DNA from: Anisus vortex | Taxonomy: Eukaryota > Mollusca > Gastropoda > Planorbidae | Direction: 5' to 3' | Length of the DNA stretch: 64,000 nt | Assembly: GCA_949126835.1 (NCBI GenBank) | Contig: CASBPS010000037.1 | Location: forward strand, 62,001-126,000 | Part shown: positions 1-9,986 of the stretch, in pieces | Numbering within the stretch: position 1 is the first letter of the stretch | Layout: each line of letters opens with the position of its first letter | Position numbers and translations under genes: made by a program | The notes under the pieces: model-generated | The model's input: the letters and a program-made list of their open reading frames with translations, nothing else | Databases searched by the model: none | Told to the model about the DNA's origin: nothing

Positions 1-567
1 GTGCGTATCAGAGTCCAAAGCGACCAAGGTTTGACCTTTATGCCCTGAGGGCAGTTTAAATAAAATAATTCGTTCAAATCCCGTGGAAATTGGAGGATAA
101 TTCTGGATCGTAGTAATTATAGAGAAAGAGGTTAAAATGCGTATTAAGACCCTGTAGAATCTTCGATGATCGTTTTCTTTGTAAAGTCCCGACCTCCTTA
201 AAGTTAGTTCAGTTCGGAAGTTTGTCGAGTGAAGTCGCTAATATTCATTTGTATATTGTATGCCATTGTATTGAAACTTATGTTGCCATCAGTTGATGAA
301 GTTTATTGATCGTTTATATTGAGTCTACAATTTAAATAAAATTGTTTATTCAACAACTGGAGTTGTTTGATCTATCATTGTTGAGAAAGGTGTTGAAGAT
401 AATTATCACGAATATAACTACATTGCTGCATAGACCTGTCAGTCAAGGAACCCCTAGCTTGGGCTACAGATTAGCAGAATCTAGAGACTTCTAATAAAGA
501 TACAACTATATTCATTGAATCCGATTTAACGAGTCGTAATAATAGTCAATCATATAGAGGTCCATAA
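1..567 (+). repeat. LTR of the Gypsy family at 26395-32263, cut by the window edge
   Basis: This stretch matches the 627-bp LTRs at 26395 and 31637 from their base 57 onward, with a few percent of differences (for example around 210-270). It ends in ...GGTCCATAA at about 567, where the young copies end ...CCATAACA. The first 56 bases lie outside the window, so it cannot be decided whether this is a solo LTR or the 3' LTR of an element to the left. LINE-derived sequence begins directly after it, so the LTR probably landed in that LINE. Confidence 0.9.
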
Positions 568-568
568 G

Positions 569-860
569 ACATGTCTCCCCTCCATTTAGTAGGTCTGACT
601 TCACGTTTAAATTGAACAGTCGGATCTTAGTGTTCCTGGACAACTCTCTAGACTTCCATATGTTATTGAGCTGTATAAAGGCTGCTCTTGCTTTTCCAAT
701 CCTTGCCTTGACATCTGCATCTGTTCCGCCCAGTTGATCTACTATACTGCCCAGATAAATAAATCACTGTACTTTTTCCAGCTGGCTTCCGTTAAGGGTG
801 ACGACATTTGTGCTGGTGGGGTTAATTTTCAGAATTTTGGATTTCTCTTAGCAGGATAAA
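569..860 (-). pseudogene. LINE reverse-transcriptase C-terminal fragment (RTE/CR1-type)
   Basis: On the minus strand the translation contains the post-catalytic signature FIYLGSIVDQLGGTDADVKA, then a basic run that includes IGKARAAFIQLNNIWKSREL. This is the region just after the FADD box in non-LTR retrotransposon polymerases. One in-frame stop (after LEKVQ) and the lack of the rest of the polymerase show it is dead. It abuts the LTR ending at 567. The clade is not resolved from so short a piece. Confidence 0.8.
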
Positions 861-2324
861 AAAAAAGAACAGTGGCATTAGATTGTTACATGTCTAACCC
901 TACAAACGTTAACAAAAGAAATAAAAGAGAAGCAAAAGTGTCCTCCTTTTTTAACTATGTTACACTTGGTCGTATTAAACAGTAGATTATTGCGAACTAA
1001 GCATGTGCATATCCGTGGTTTTAGTTTAGTCATACATTTTCATTAGAGGTTTGAATAATGTTATTGACTTTTCGAGTCTAGTTTCAGGTCGGATGCCAGC
1101 AGTAAATAAAGAGAACTTAAAAGAGTTTGTTTGTATATTTAGAATAAGAAACATGTTTATCGCTACCATTTTATGTAAAGATGCAATCCGTTATATTTTA
1201 AAGAATCATATGAATCATATTGATTTTGTCAACCATGCGAAATTTTATATTTAGTGTTCTTGATTTTAAGTTGATAATGTCGCCCTACTAAGTGTTATAA
1301 ATTGAAACGTTTTATTCGGTAAGATAATTTTTAAAAAAAAAACGAAATGTAAAAGTCATTTAATAATAAGATATTGTCTTCACCTTTCGTTATATACGTA
1401 CAAATTACTGTAGACAAATGTCAAACCTTTTAACCTTCACTGAGTTTACGTATGGGTAAAAAGAATCAGAAATTGATTTATCTGTTTCAGGATGACGCAT
1501 TTCCAAAAATGATACATACATCCTGATAATATAATTACAAGTATTTTATCTGAAGACATAAAATAAGACATTTATTTGGCGTTATTCAGTTCTGTATCTT
1601 CATTCACAGGTCACATTTGTCCTCTTACACTATAGCTCTAAATTAATGTTGCTCATATGTGTGACGTTATCAATGTAATTAACAGTTACATCTTTTGATT
1701 ATTAGGTATAAGTGGCCTTACGTTGAATTTTAAAATAGTTTCTATTCAAATTAGTCATTTTTAGCCTCTACTGTTTTCATTTCTTATTTTATGAAACAGC
1801 CAAACAAAATTTAAAAATACTGGGCCGTCCGGAACAATACCGAACACCTGGTAACTTTAGTAAACATTGGTGGTAAACTAACTAGAAATCAAACAATTTC
1901 ATAAATCTTGCAAAAGCTAATATAAATTAAGTACTTTTATCCACAGAACAGTTTTTAAAGTGAAAACTAATTATTGAATCTAGCGAAAAAAAAATAAGAA
2001 AGAAAAGGCAAAGTCCCAAAAATCACACTAAAGCAAATTGTAAGGATAGGCGTTCATGTACAGATGATCGTAGAACGCAAAAATTTATTTATGTAGAACG
2101 AGCTAGGGTACCCTGCCCGAATTAAAGGCAGGTCTCCGGATAGCTGTGATGGACCCCCCCCCCCCCCTCCCCAGATGGTTGTGCACAGGGCTAACAATCC
2201 TGTCACATAAAAACTGTAGGTAACAAAAACGAAAACGCTTTCGAGAATGAACATCTTTACTCCATTCGACACGATAATGTCAACATAATTAAACTACTGA
2301 CTAAAATTGTGCTAGTTACACAAT
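861..2324. other. No recognised gene
   Basis: AT-rich sequence with short homopolymer runs and a C-rich tract at 2155-2175 just past its end. Open frames here (for example 1051-1254, which has no ATG start) show no domain, signal peptide or convincing splice sites. I see no repeat family shared with the rest of the window. Confidence 0.5.
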
Positions 2325-2410
2325 TCTCTAGAATGCCGTGGCCATAGAAACTTGCGAACGCTGCTTCACCGGCCTTAGTATCAGTTTGGCTCGACGGCAT
2401 ACTTTACTTT
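2325..2410 (+). repeat. 3' part of a tRNA-derived SINE (family 1)
   Basis: The segment CCGTGGCCATAGAAACTTG... through CTGCTTCACC... to ATACTTTACTT matches the 3' body of the fuller copies at 16855-17120 and 21950-22210. The tRNA-like head is missing, so this is a truncated copy. Confidence 0.7.
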
Positions 2411-2424
2411 TTTTTTAGACAGTA

Positions 2425-2735
2425 ATTTAAAATAAATAATATTGTAATCGGGTTTAAAAAAGGCATGTCATTTTATTTAACAAAAAGTGAGGACTATCCC
2501 TGTGGATGAAAATCAAAAACCCGTCTGCTCGTGCGTCTAAATTATAATTATTAGATATTATTAACTGAAAACCGTTTATAAGTGCTAAAATCCTTACAAT
2601 CTGTAAAAAAAAATATTAATGGCAATTTTTTAAACACTAGAAAAAAAATAAAGCTATCTGTGGGAAAACGAACCCAAATCGCCCGCATGGCAGTCGAAGA
2701 CGCTAGCCACTATCATAGGGAAACCATATGATAAA
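2425..2735 (-). repeat. Possible second tRNA-derived SINE or small non-autonomous repeat
   Basis: The motif CGAACCCAAATCGCCCGCAT at about 2669-2690 followed by ...GCTAGCCACT reads on the minus strand like a tRNA-type promoter (A-box-like GTGGCTAGC, then B-box-like GGGTTCG). Its AT-rich flank (TATTGTAATCGGGTTTAAAA and TTTTATTTAACAAAAA) recurs at 42795-42870, next to another tRNA-like head at 42955-43015. Two diverged copies support a repeat. The full boundaries are uncertain. Confidence 0.45.
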
Positions 2736-3316
2736 AAGGGATCACAAAAGTAAGATATGAGTCAGTAAGGTCACGTGTCTTTAAATAAACCAATTTAATT
2801 GGTTAAACACACAGACTACTTTAAATAAATATATATATTGTACAGAAATGTGTAATCCAGAAAGGTGAGGTAAACTGTACATAAGTGGTTCCCAACCTAT
2901 GATTCGCGGCTCTTTTGGGAGTCGAATAACCATTTCACTAGAGTTGCCTAAGATCATAGGAAAACATAATTTCGATATTCTAAGGAACCGAATCACCGCT
3001 AATCTCTCCGTCTCTAGATGTGTCCGCCCTTATAAAGATTCATCCACATACAAGTACCCGACGTGATTATATTATCGCGCCAACCCCTTTACATACTCCT
3101 CGTTCAAATACAGGTGTATGTGACAGAGTTGGCTCCATAATGTACGCATTCATACCAATCAAACAAGTGTAGAGAGTAGCTGTGTTTAAAGCATCGTCTC
3201 TGTTAAAAGCATCTATTTTATTGAAAGCAACAATATTGGCGGTGAAAAAAGTCTAAAAGAACACTTAAAGTCTACATTGGAACAGTGTAGATGCTGTTCA
3301 GTCTTGTTTTCATAGT

Positions 3317-3595
3317 ATGGTGCTGAATGAGTCATCAAAAGTAATAATAACTCACTGTATGATTCATAGGCAAATATCAGCACCGAAGACGCTGTCACGA
3401 GAGTTACTAGGAAGTATCATAAATTGTGTTGATTTTAATAAAGGCAAGAACTTTAAACAGTCGACTATTTTTGCAACTTTGCAACGAGTTTGTTGCGCCA
3501 AACAATGTTATACTAATTCACACTGAAGTTAGATGGTTGGCGAGAGGACAAATTTTAAAATGAGTTTTTGGACCTCAACGCTTTTTTAATCAGAA
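3317..3595 (+). pseudogene. hAT transposase fragment, central part (ZBED5/SCAND3-like)
   Basis: The frame from 3317 encodes THCMIHRQISAPKTLSREL and an NCVDFNKG...F stretch, which resemble the HC-x-IHR...LS-x-EL block of this transposase group. After a frameshift near 3510 the next frame gives IHTEVRWLARGQILK, the highly conserved HTEVRWLSRG motif, followed by a stop. The homology is clear but the frame is broken, and the BED zinc finger and N-terminal catalytic part are absent. It lies inside the TIR-bounded element at 2883-4409. Confidence 0.85.
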
Positions 3596-3800
3596 AGCAA
3601 TACCACCTCGAAACCCCTTTCCACAATAAAAGTGAACTGTAGAAAATAAATTATTAGGTTGACAGCTTTGTCATTTTGAAAGAGTTAAATTTATTACTAG
3701 AGGACCAAATGTAACATCCATTATTTCAAATCAAACTTCAGCTTTGTCATAAAAATAAAATGTGCATGTTGCTTATCATATCTTCTTGCTTTGAAAAAAC

Positions 3801-4115
3801 ATGACGTTGAATATGCCTGACATCCCATTTGCACTTGTCGTAACCCCATGCACAGTTAAATTTGAAGATGTTGATGGGACAACACAAGAGGAGTTCATTG
3901 AACTAATTAATAACGATCTGGATCAAGTATTTGCAATTTGCAGTCATATTATAATACTTTGTCCGAGACTGTTAGGCATTCTTCTTCCATTACCAACAAC
4001 ATATCAGTGTGAATCAGGGTTTCCCAGCTTGTTGGTTATCAAGTCTAAATACAAAAGTAGATTTTTTGTGGAAAATGATCTTCGTTGTTATCTTGGAGAA
4101 TTTCTGATCCAATGA
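3801..4115 (+). pseudogene. hAT transposase C-terminal dimerisation region
   Basis: The 104-codon frame ends with LPLPTTYQCESGFPSLLVIK followed by SKYKSR and VENDLR. This is the hAT C-terminal dimerisation signature (FPTTY-x-CE-x-GFS...K...R...VENDLR). It retains the Cys-Glu-Ser-Gly-Phe core but lacks everything upstream. It ends 294 bp before the right TIR. It most likely represents the 3' end of the original transposase gene rather than an independent host gene. Confidence 0.88.
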
Positions 4116-4417
4116 AAAAGACGCAAACTTAACATTCGCGCTGACGTTTGTATTGTAATTAAAAATAAATATCCCACAATGTATAATTACACATTATTTT
4201 TTTGTGACTAATAATTATGTTTTTATTAAGTTTAATTTGTGACAATCAAAATACATATCAGATGCATATCAGACATTTAATTTACAATTCATAACAGTTG
4301 CCAATTACAGTTATAAGGTAGCGACGAAAATTATTGTTGGGTGTCTCCACAACGTGAACAAATTTATTAGGCTAAAGGGTCGCGGCATGAATAAATTTGG
4401 GAACCACTGCTGTACAC

Positions 4418-5159
4418 GGACTTCTTTGTCAAAATTTCACCCGAGCGTGTCGTAAACTTTACATAAAAGCTGTGAAGTGACCAATTGAATCAGTTAGTAA
4501 AGACATGTTTTATAGGATAAGTTTCGCTATGACTCATTTAAAGATCACCAGTCGTACGTAATCGCTTTAAAAGTTAACTTCGTGTTCGTTGATAAGTATT
4601 GTCAGTGCACGTTTTTCTCATAATATTTTAACAATCGATTTCTTACAGAACTAAAAAGGGAAGATTTAAACATTCATGACGAATTTTGCAGTTTTTAAAC
4701 AAAACATCATGTTGTTTTATGTTATTTCAAAAAAGAACACATAGATCTAATTTGTTCTTATTGTTTATAATACTAGCATAAAACTAGCATAACAATTAAA
4801 AACATGCGAAGAATATGTAACCATATTAATGAAAATAAATTTAAAATAATTATTTCAAAATAATTAATAATTGTGTGTTGTGTTTATTAGCACTGGTTAA
4901 GAAAAACATGTCATGCTTGCCTCTCTATTTTTCTTTACAGTTCAGAGTCCACACGTCAGTGCGGCATAACAATATACACAAAGAATTCCAACGTTACCTA
5001 CTGGCACTTTCCCTGTGATAGTGATCATATAGTCGATTATGTAATTGCTAACAATCTAAATTTATCATTTAAAAAAAGAACTTAACATAAAAGTAAACCT
5101 AATACTACAGAGTTTAAATTTAATAGTTTAGAAGTAAATCTACATCCAACAAATACAAA
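4418..5159. other. Upstream region of the GPCR gene
   Basis: AT-rich and free of recognisable repeats. A good splice acceptor (pyrimidine tract then CTTTACAG) ends at 4940, 220 bp before the GPCR start codon, so a spliced 5' untranslated exon is possible. A clear TATA box was not singled out. Confidence 0.4.
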
Positions 5160-6167
5160 ATGAATAACACAAATGGTTCAAATTTTGATCAATCCCAGAA
5201 CGAATTTATCAGCTATGAAACAGTCGCAATTATAACATTTGTATCAAATACATTCTTAGGCAACGTTCTTTCATTTTTTGGTATAGTTGGAAGTATTCTC
5301 AATATAATTATTTTATCTCATCATGATATGAAAGACTCAACAAATTTGGTTTTATTGGCTCTTTCTGCATGTGATCTAATTTACTCTTTCACACAAGTAT
5401 TTTTTAATTTATCATTAACTTTAGAATTTCTTGATTTATATTGGTATTTTTATATAGCGGTGTATTATTTCGGATACTTTGACTCGTTTAATTTTGTATC
5501 AGCTACAACAAGTATACATTTAGTGACTTTAGTTTCTATAGAAAGAATGTTAGCTGTATGTTTTCCTTTTCATGTGTCAAGAATTATTACATCCAATCGT
5601 ATTAAAATTTCTATTTTCGCTCTATTCATTTTAAATTTTGTGATTCGTGCCCCGTACTTTTTGCCGCGGTATATTATTTTTATAGATTATAACAACAGCA
5701 CTGTACCTACACTTATTTATCAAGAATATTTCGCAAAAAATTATGATATAATTATCCATTATGCATATTACTCTTTCGTGTCAGTAAACATAGGCATTCC
5801 AATTGTTATTATTTCATTATGTACATTTATGACAGTAAATAAAATTACTGTTACATCTAAAAATAAAGCAACTCTTTCATCAACTGAGGCCATAGTTAAG
5901 AGAAAAAAAGAAATGAGCTCTGTAAAAACTGTTTTAATTATTTGTATGTTAGTGATGTTTTTGGTATTAATCCCATTCTTTATACAACAATTAGTTGCAA
6001 CAATATTAAATAGTTCAAGCTTTTTTACGCTTGCAGCTTATTATTTTGTGAATGCAACATTTCAAATCAATTCTTCTTTCAATTTTTTTATTTATGTTAC
6101 CAGTAGTCCAAAATTTAAAAAGACATTTATTCAATTGTTTCTGAAGCATAAAATTAGCAAAAATTAA
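5160..6167 (+). CDS. Class A (rhodopsin-like) GPCR, peptide- or chemosensory-type, single exon
   Basis: A 335-residue protein in one uninterrupted exon. The start ATG follows an AT-rich leader and a short N-terminus with N-x-S/T sequons at residues 2 and 5. Seven hydrophobic segments are visible, at about 29-53, 61-86, 98-127, 148-168, 199-226, 255-283 and 288-313. TM1 has GSILNIIIL, TM2 LALSACD, the TM3 end SIERM in place of DRY, TM6 Pro272, and TM7 N304-x3-N308-x3-Tyr312 (NFFIY) in place of NPxxY, followed by a short helix-8-like basic tail. It should act at the plasma membrane through G proteins. The overall style resembles mollusc FMRFamide-receptor-like and chemosensory receptors. The cysteine pair that normally links TM3 to extracellular loop 2 is absent (only Cys71, 134, 221 and 262). 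The ligand is unknown. Intact coding in a transposon-rich region argues for a functional gene. Confidence 0.9.
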   Translation: MNNTNGSNFDQSQNEFISYETVAIITFVSNTFLGNVLSFFGIVGSILNIIILSHHDMKDSTNLVLLALSACDLIYSFTQVFFNLSLTLEFLDLYWYFYIAVYYFGYFDSFNFVSATTSIHLVTLVSIERMLAVCFPFHVSRIITSNRIKISIFALFILNFVIRAPYFLPRYIIFIDYNNSTVPTLIYQEYFAKNYDIIIHYAYYSFVSVNIGIPIVIISLCTFMTVNKITVTSKNKATLSSTEAIVKRKKEMSSVKTVLIICMLVMFLVLIPFFIQQLVATILNSSSFFTLAAYYFVNATFQINSSFNFFIYVTSSPKFKKTFIQLFLKHKISKN

Positions 6168-6962
6168 ATTCGCTTTTAAGTCAAAGTAATCCATTTGGTA
6201 AGGACGTTTAGAACGGACTAAAGAAAGAAAATAATATCTCAGTATACAATTGTAATACTATCTTAGGCTATATATACATATTGGGGCTGTGCACTTCTTT
6301 TTTAATTTACTAGCCAACCTTTTCTAAACTATTACCGAAACGTAAGAAAGATATAGGAAAAACATCACAGGAAGTGCATGTCATTTGATGATATTTATGT
6401 TTCAGAATGTATGCATTTTTCTTAATGAGTTTTTATCAGGAGCAATTTTTTTAATATGTAATTTACCCCACTCGTAACAACAATACTAAAATAAGGTTTG
6501 ACCTGTGCAGTTTTTTAGTATTTTTCCCGCAGCTGGAATTCAAGCTCGACTTATTGTTTTACAAATCTTGTAAGCAACATTTTTGTTTACATAAATGGTC
6601 GAATGATTTAATTTGTGTCAGAGCTAATTATCGACATCGGACTCTTTACCATTAACGTCTTAAATTTAACGGCCGTAATAAGCCTTAAATACTTTATATT
6701 TGTCGGACAAAAACAAATAATTATTTTTTTAGTCGTGAATTGATCTTATTAAGATCCATTTAATTACTATGAACCATTTGCCTATGTATGTAAACATTTT
6801 AGAAAATATAATTGATATTTAAGTCAAATATCATTTCAGTATGAAATATTGTATTCCCAAATATTATTTTTATCTATTTTTCTTTTTTCATTTTTTTCTC
6901 ATTGATAATTTAGTAAAATGTTGCTGACATTTTAAAAATTGGTTTTGCTTTATTTTATATAT
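6168..6962. other. No recognised gene
   Basis: AT-rich sequence downstream of the GPCR, presumably containing its 3' untranslated region. I see no conserved domain, SINE or LINE sequence before the LTR at 6963. Confidence 0.5.
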
Positions 6963-7644
6963 TGTTAAGTCCACAATCCCCTTGTGGCCAGAGCTGTGTA
7001 GATCTTGCTGATAATTCTCGTTAGTCCTAGGGGAGACTTTAATTATTATTATTTATGTTTCAGTATTACACGAACTCTTCTTATAGTCCTGGGCATAAAC
7101 TCAGGATTTGTGTTCCAACAGTTCCTTTCCTGGACATTAGAGTAGTAGATAAATCTTATAGTAATGTATACAACACAATAGAATAGTAACTTGACAAGGA
7201 AGCTTCAGTGTAACTCTTGTTGATAGTTTAATTCAGGTGATATGTTAAATATATACAATATATCTATTATGTACAGTTAGAATAAAATAGTGCAAACACA
7301 AACGTTCTCAAAGGAACATATTTTGAAACTCTCTGTCTTTCAGACAAACAAATCATTAAATACTATCCGAGTGGTGCAAGGGACAGACCCATTACCAGTA
7401 AAATCATGGTATCATTACAAAACTCATAACAAGACGATAGGAACTTCCCCTTTTAAATAATGAGTCGTTCCCAGACACTGAGAATTTGAGATCAACACAG
7501 AATCCCAACATTAAGTAGAATCATTTGTCTTCCTGCTAAACGTCAAGCGATCGGAAGCCTAAGCCCCGCCCACAAAATCCTGTTAAGTGAGAAAAAGAGG
7601 GGGAAGAAGAATAAACATTGCGTGTTCCAATTCTTGGAAAAACA
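6963..7644 (-). mobile_element. Solo LTR (family 3), 682 bp
   Basis: On the minus strand it begins TGTTTTTCCAAG and ends ...GGACTTAACA (TG...CA). It aligns with the copies at 48005-49298 and 49741-50343 through shared blocks such as CACAATCCCCTTGTGG, CGTTAGTCCTAGGG and TAACTTGACAAGGAAG. The 4-bp flanks are ATAT on both sides (6959-6962 and 7645-7648), a weak test in AT-rich DNA. No internal region or second LTR is present. Confidence 0.75.
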
Positions 7645-8125
7645 ATATATATGACAATATCTTAGGCTCGATAGGGTATTTACTTTTAAAAAAAAGTTTT
7701 TTTATATATATTGTCAAATTGTTTACATAGTATATTTATGCTATTTAAAATGTATGTTTTCAAAGTAATTTTTTTTCACACAGTAAAATCACTACAACCT
7801 GTCCAAAAAAATATGAATGAGACATTGTAAAAAGTAATCTGCTCACAAAGACGTTCACTCAGATTTTGGCAAAGTGATAGTGTCTACCCTAAACATTTTA
7901 AATGGGTTACCATTGGTCAAAGCAATAAGCTACCAACCAGACTCTCCGCACATGTTACGTTCGAAGCGTCGATAATTTTAAATAGAAAGCGGTAGAAATA
8001 CAGATCTCAACGCATGTAACAGCGCATTCGGTCTTCATATCTTAGATCGGTTGACTAAACTTAGATCACTCAAACAACAACTTTTGAATTAGAAAAAAGG
8101 AGAGTCGAAATATCCATACATAGAA
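7645..8125. other. No recognised gene
   Basis: AT-rich sequence without an open frame of note. At 8126-8140 the string CAGTGGCGTAGCCAG resembles a hAT-type terminal repeat, but no inverted partner was found. Confidence 0.4.
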
Positions 8126-8164
8126 CAGTGGCGTAGCCAGTATTGCAAGGCTGGGGAGGAAAGT

Positions 8165-8410
8165 AGTAAAAATTTAAGTAACCTTCGGACCAAATTGATC
8201 CTAGGGCTGGTGAAGCAGCGTTCGGCATACGAGGGGATGTGTGGCCAGCACAATGCCCAGCCGCCTTTAATTTACCCCAACTTGTGTCAGGTACCCATCA
8301 GAGCTGGGTAGACTCAGGGGCATCCTGAATTCCCGGGAAAATAATCCTAGCCTGCACCAGGATTCGAACCTAGAATCTTCGGATCGTCCTGCTCGGCCAC
8401 CGTACCCTAT
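8165..8410 (-). repeat. tRNA-derived SINE (family 1)
   Basis: On the minus strand the head reads GGTGGCCGAGCAG... with a B-box-like GGTTCGAATCC (plus strand GGATTCGAACC at about 8361). It is followed by the shared body: TACCCAGCTCTGATGGGTACC, GTGTGCTGGCCACAC-like sequence, and GAACGCTGCTTCACCAGC. Copies occur at 16855, 21950, 45695 and 63010. RNA polymerase III promoters of this type drive SINE transcription. Confidence 0.85.
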
Positions 8411-8596
8411 AAGGTTGAAGAGGAACGGTGGAAAATTGGGTAATAGAGCAATCGGGAACTGAAAAATAGTATCAATGAGAGAAGAAGGGTCAAATGTTGC
8501 AAAGGAGGCCTAGTGTACGATAGGGGGTTTGTAGTTCTGAACTAGAAAAACAATTTTCCCTACACTATTAAAATAAAATATTTTATGTAATTATGT

Positions 8597-8950
8597 ATTA
8601 TCTTATCTTATCTTATACATTACAGACGCTCCTTCTATAAAGAAGATTATTGCGTCCTACGCTCATCTGTGGTCCGAGTCTAGTCTTGCATTTTTATTAA
8701 TGTTTTAAATGATGTTAAGTTACTGGTTTTCCTGGTTTGTTCAGGCAACCCATTCCATGCCCGAATGCCACTCGGGAAGAAAGAGTACTTATATGCATTT
8801 GTTCTCGCATAAGGGACAAGGAAAGTGTTTCTATCTTTATGTTTATCTGAGATTTGCAACAGGTTGTTATTGTGTTGTATTTCTAAATTAGAGTTTAATG
8901 CCTTATGTATTATTACTACTTTACTCTTTGCCCTTGTTTGTGCCCATGTA
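8597..8950 (-). pseudogene. LINE 3' end, same family as 19432-20581
   Basis: It begins on the plus strand with a (TTATC)n tail, then repeats in reverse the terminal 350 bp of the LINE at 19432-20581. Shared blocks include CATTACAGACGCTCC, GTCCGAGTCTAGTC and GCCCGAATGCCACTCGGGAA. The encoded C-terminus (FPSGI-x-AWN-like) is broken by stops. This is a 5'-truncated insertion. Confidence 0.85.
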
Positions 8951-9059
8951 TTGTTTAAGAAAATACCTAAAAAATAATAAACATTGGGCTAATAAAAAAG
9001 TAAATACTATTTATTAAACAAAATGAATTTTAAAAATTAATTAAATATATATGTGTACA

Positions 9060-9500
9060 GATTATCGGTTTGAAACATAAAAAGGAAGAAGATATCTTCT
9101 TCTTCATATTACTGTGGAGATCCCGTTAGGACCGAGGAAAGAGTCCACAATTTAACTAAACATAAAATAAAAATAAAAAAATTATATACAGATGACAGAG
9201 TGTTACTTTAGGTTTTTAGACTAGCCCTACAGTGACGATTTGAAAGCCGGCACAGTAAGGGCAGTGATTGAGGCCTAATCCAGGATGTTCCACAGCCTAA
9301 TGGCTGACGGAAAAAAAATATTTGTAGACGTCGGTGCTTGCATGTGGGACATGCAGCTTGAGCTAATGGCCTCGGGTAGAGCGGGTCACCTGTTGCGTGG
9401 TATATATACCTCCTAAATTCTTTAATATCACAAAAAAGCTGTATAAAGACTGTACTTTCCAAGTCATTCGCAGGGCAAGTTAAACTATTTACCAAGACGA
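9060..9500 (-). pseudogene. LINE ORF2 C-terminal fragment
   Basis: Read on the minus strand, 9230-9345 encodes STNIFFPSAIRLWNILD, a stop, and then ASITALTVPAFKSSL. This is the typical C-terminus of Jockey/CR1-like LINE polymerases (SFFPRTI-x-WN-LP...S...F...L). Frameshifts and stops show decay. The 3' untranslated part runs towards 9060. It abuts a second, oppositely oriented LINE piece. Confidence 0.75.
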
Positions 9501-9835
9501 CCGGAGTATAGCAGGATTGCATATTGTCACCAATGACCTTCTTAATTGTCATAGACTGGGTCATGTGTAAAACAACCTCCAGAAATATCACTGGTATGCA
9601 ATGGACCTGTACCAATAATCTTAAAGACACCCTCCTCTCACAACATGCACAGTCTAAGCTGCATGAACTGTCTGAAGAAGCCGAAAAGGTGGGACTAATA
9701 AAAAAAAAAGCAAAACCGAATAGTGACCAAGACATACCAATCCAGCTTATGGAAAAGAAATATTGGTAGCGAAAAAATTTATGTATCTGGGAGGTCTGGG
9801 GAATTGACAAGTCTTAACAAATACGCATGCATAAA
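9501..9835 (+). pseudogene. LINE reverse-transcriptase fragment, palm/thumb region
   Basis: The translation LSPMTFLIVIDWVMCKTT is the QGC-x-LSP-x-LF...IDW motif of LINE polymerases. Then come GMQWTC, a segment where the FADD box has been lost, KVGLIKKKAK, and FMYLGGLGN (the YLGS motif). Order and spacing are right for the polymerase core, but the catalytic Asp pair is missing. The piece at 11740-12310 continues the same protein order, so one LINE copy was probably split by later insertions. Confidence 0.75.
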
Positions 9836-9888
9836 AGGTCAACAATAAAGACATTTCCGGTCTTATTCGATCATTTAATTTTTAAAAA

Positions 9889-9986
9889 ATGTCAGTTTTC
9901 TATGTTACTGGTTGTACCAAAAGATGTACGAGATTAAATTTTATTTCATTTCCAAAAGATGTTGCCAAAAGAAAGCGATTGATTGT
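9889..9986 (+). pseudogene. THAP zinc-finger fragment, possibly from a P-element-like transposon
   Basis: From the ATG at 9891 the frame reads MSVFYVTGCTKRC and FISFPKDVAKRKRL. This matches the start of a THAP (C2CH) DNA-binding domain: the Cys-x3-Cys pair, then F-x-FPKD...R...W/L. It is interrupted after about 32 codons by the solo LTR at 9987. Past the LTR, 11321-11400 gives RGEISPFYNIKR, which could be the degenerate remainder. A transposon origin is inference; the domain call rests on pattern only. Confidence 0.5.

Larger units (their letters stand above)
2883..4409 (+). mobile_element. hAT DNA transposon remnant with TIRs and 8-bp target duplications
   Basis: The left end reads AGTGGTTCCCAACCTATGA and the right end, inverted, reads CAGTGGTTCCCAAATTTATT. 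Both continue into a shared GCGGC block. The flanks are CTGTACAT (2875-2882) and CTGTACAC (4410-4417), a 7/8 match of the 8-bp duplication typical of hAT. Between the ends are two pieces of a transposase of the ZBED5/SCAND3-like kind, listed separately. At about 1.5 kb with broken coding it cannot move by itself. Confidence 0.88.

Noticed and set aside
1051..1254. 67-codon open frame
   Set aside because: It starts without ATG and shows no domain, signal peptide or splice context; AT-rich DNA yields such frames by chance.
8126..8140. hAT-like terminal repeat CAGTGGCGTAGCCAG
   Set aside because: No inverted partner or target duplication could be found nearby.
9208..9810. 200-codon minus-strand frame
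   Set aside because: It is a chance frame running across two LINE fragments. The real LINE reading in the 9230-9345 part is in a different frame.
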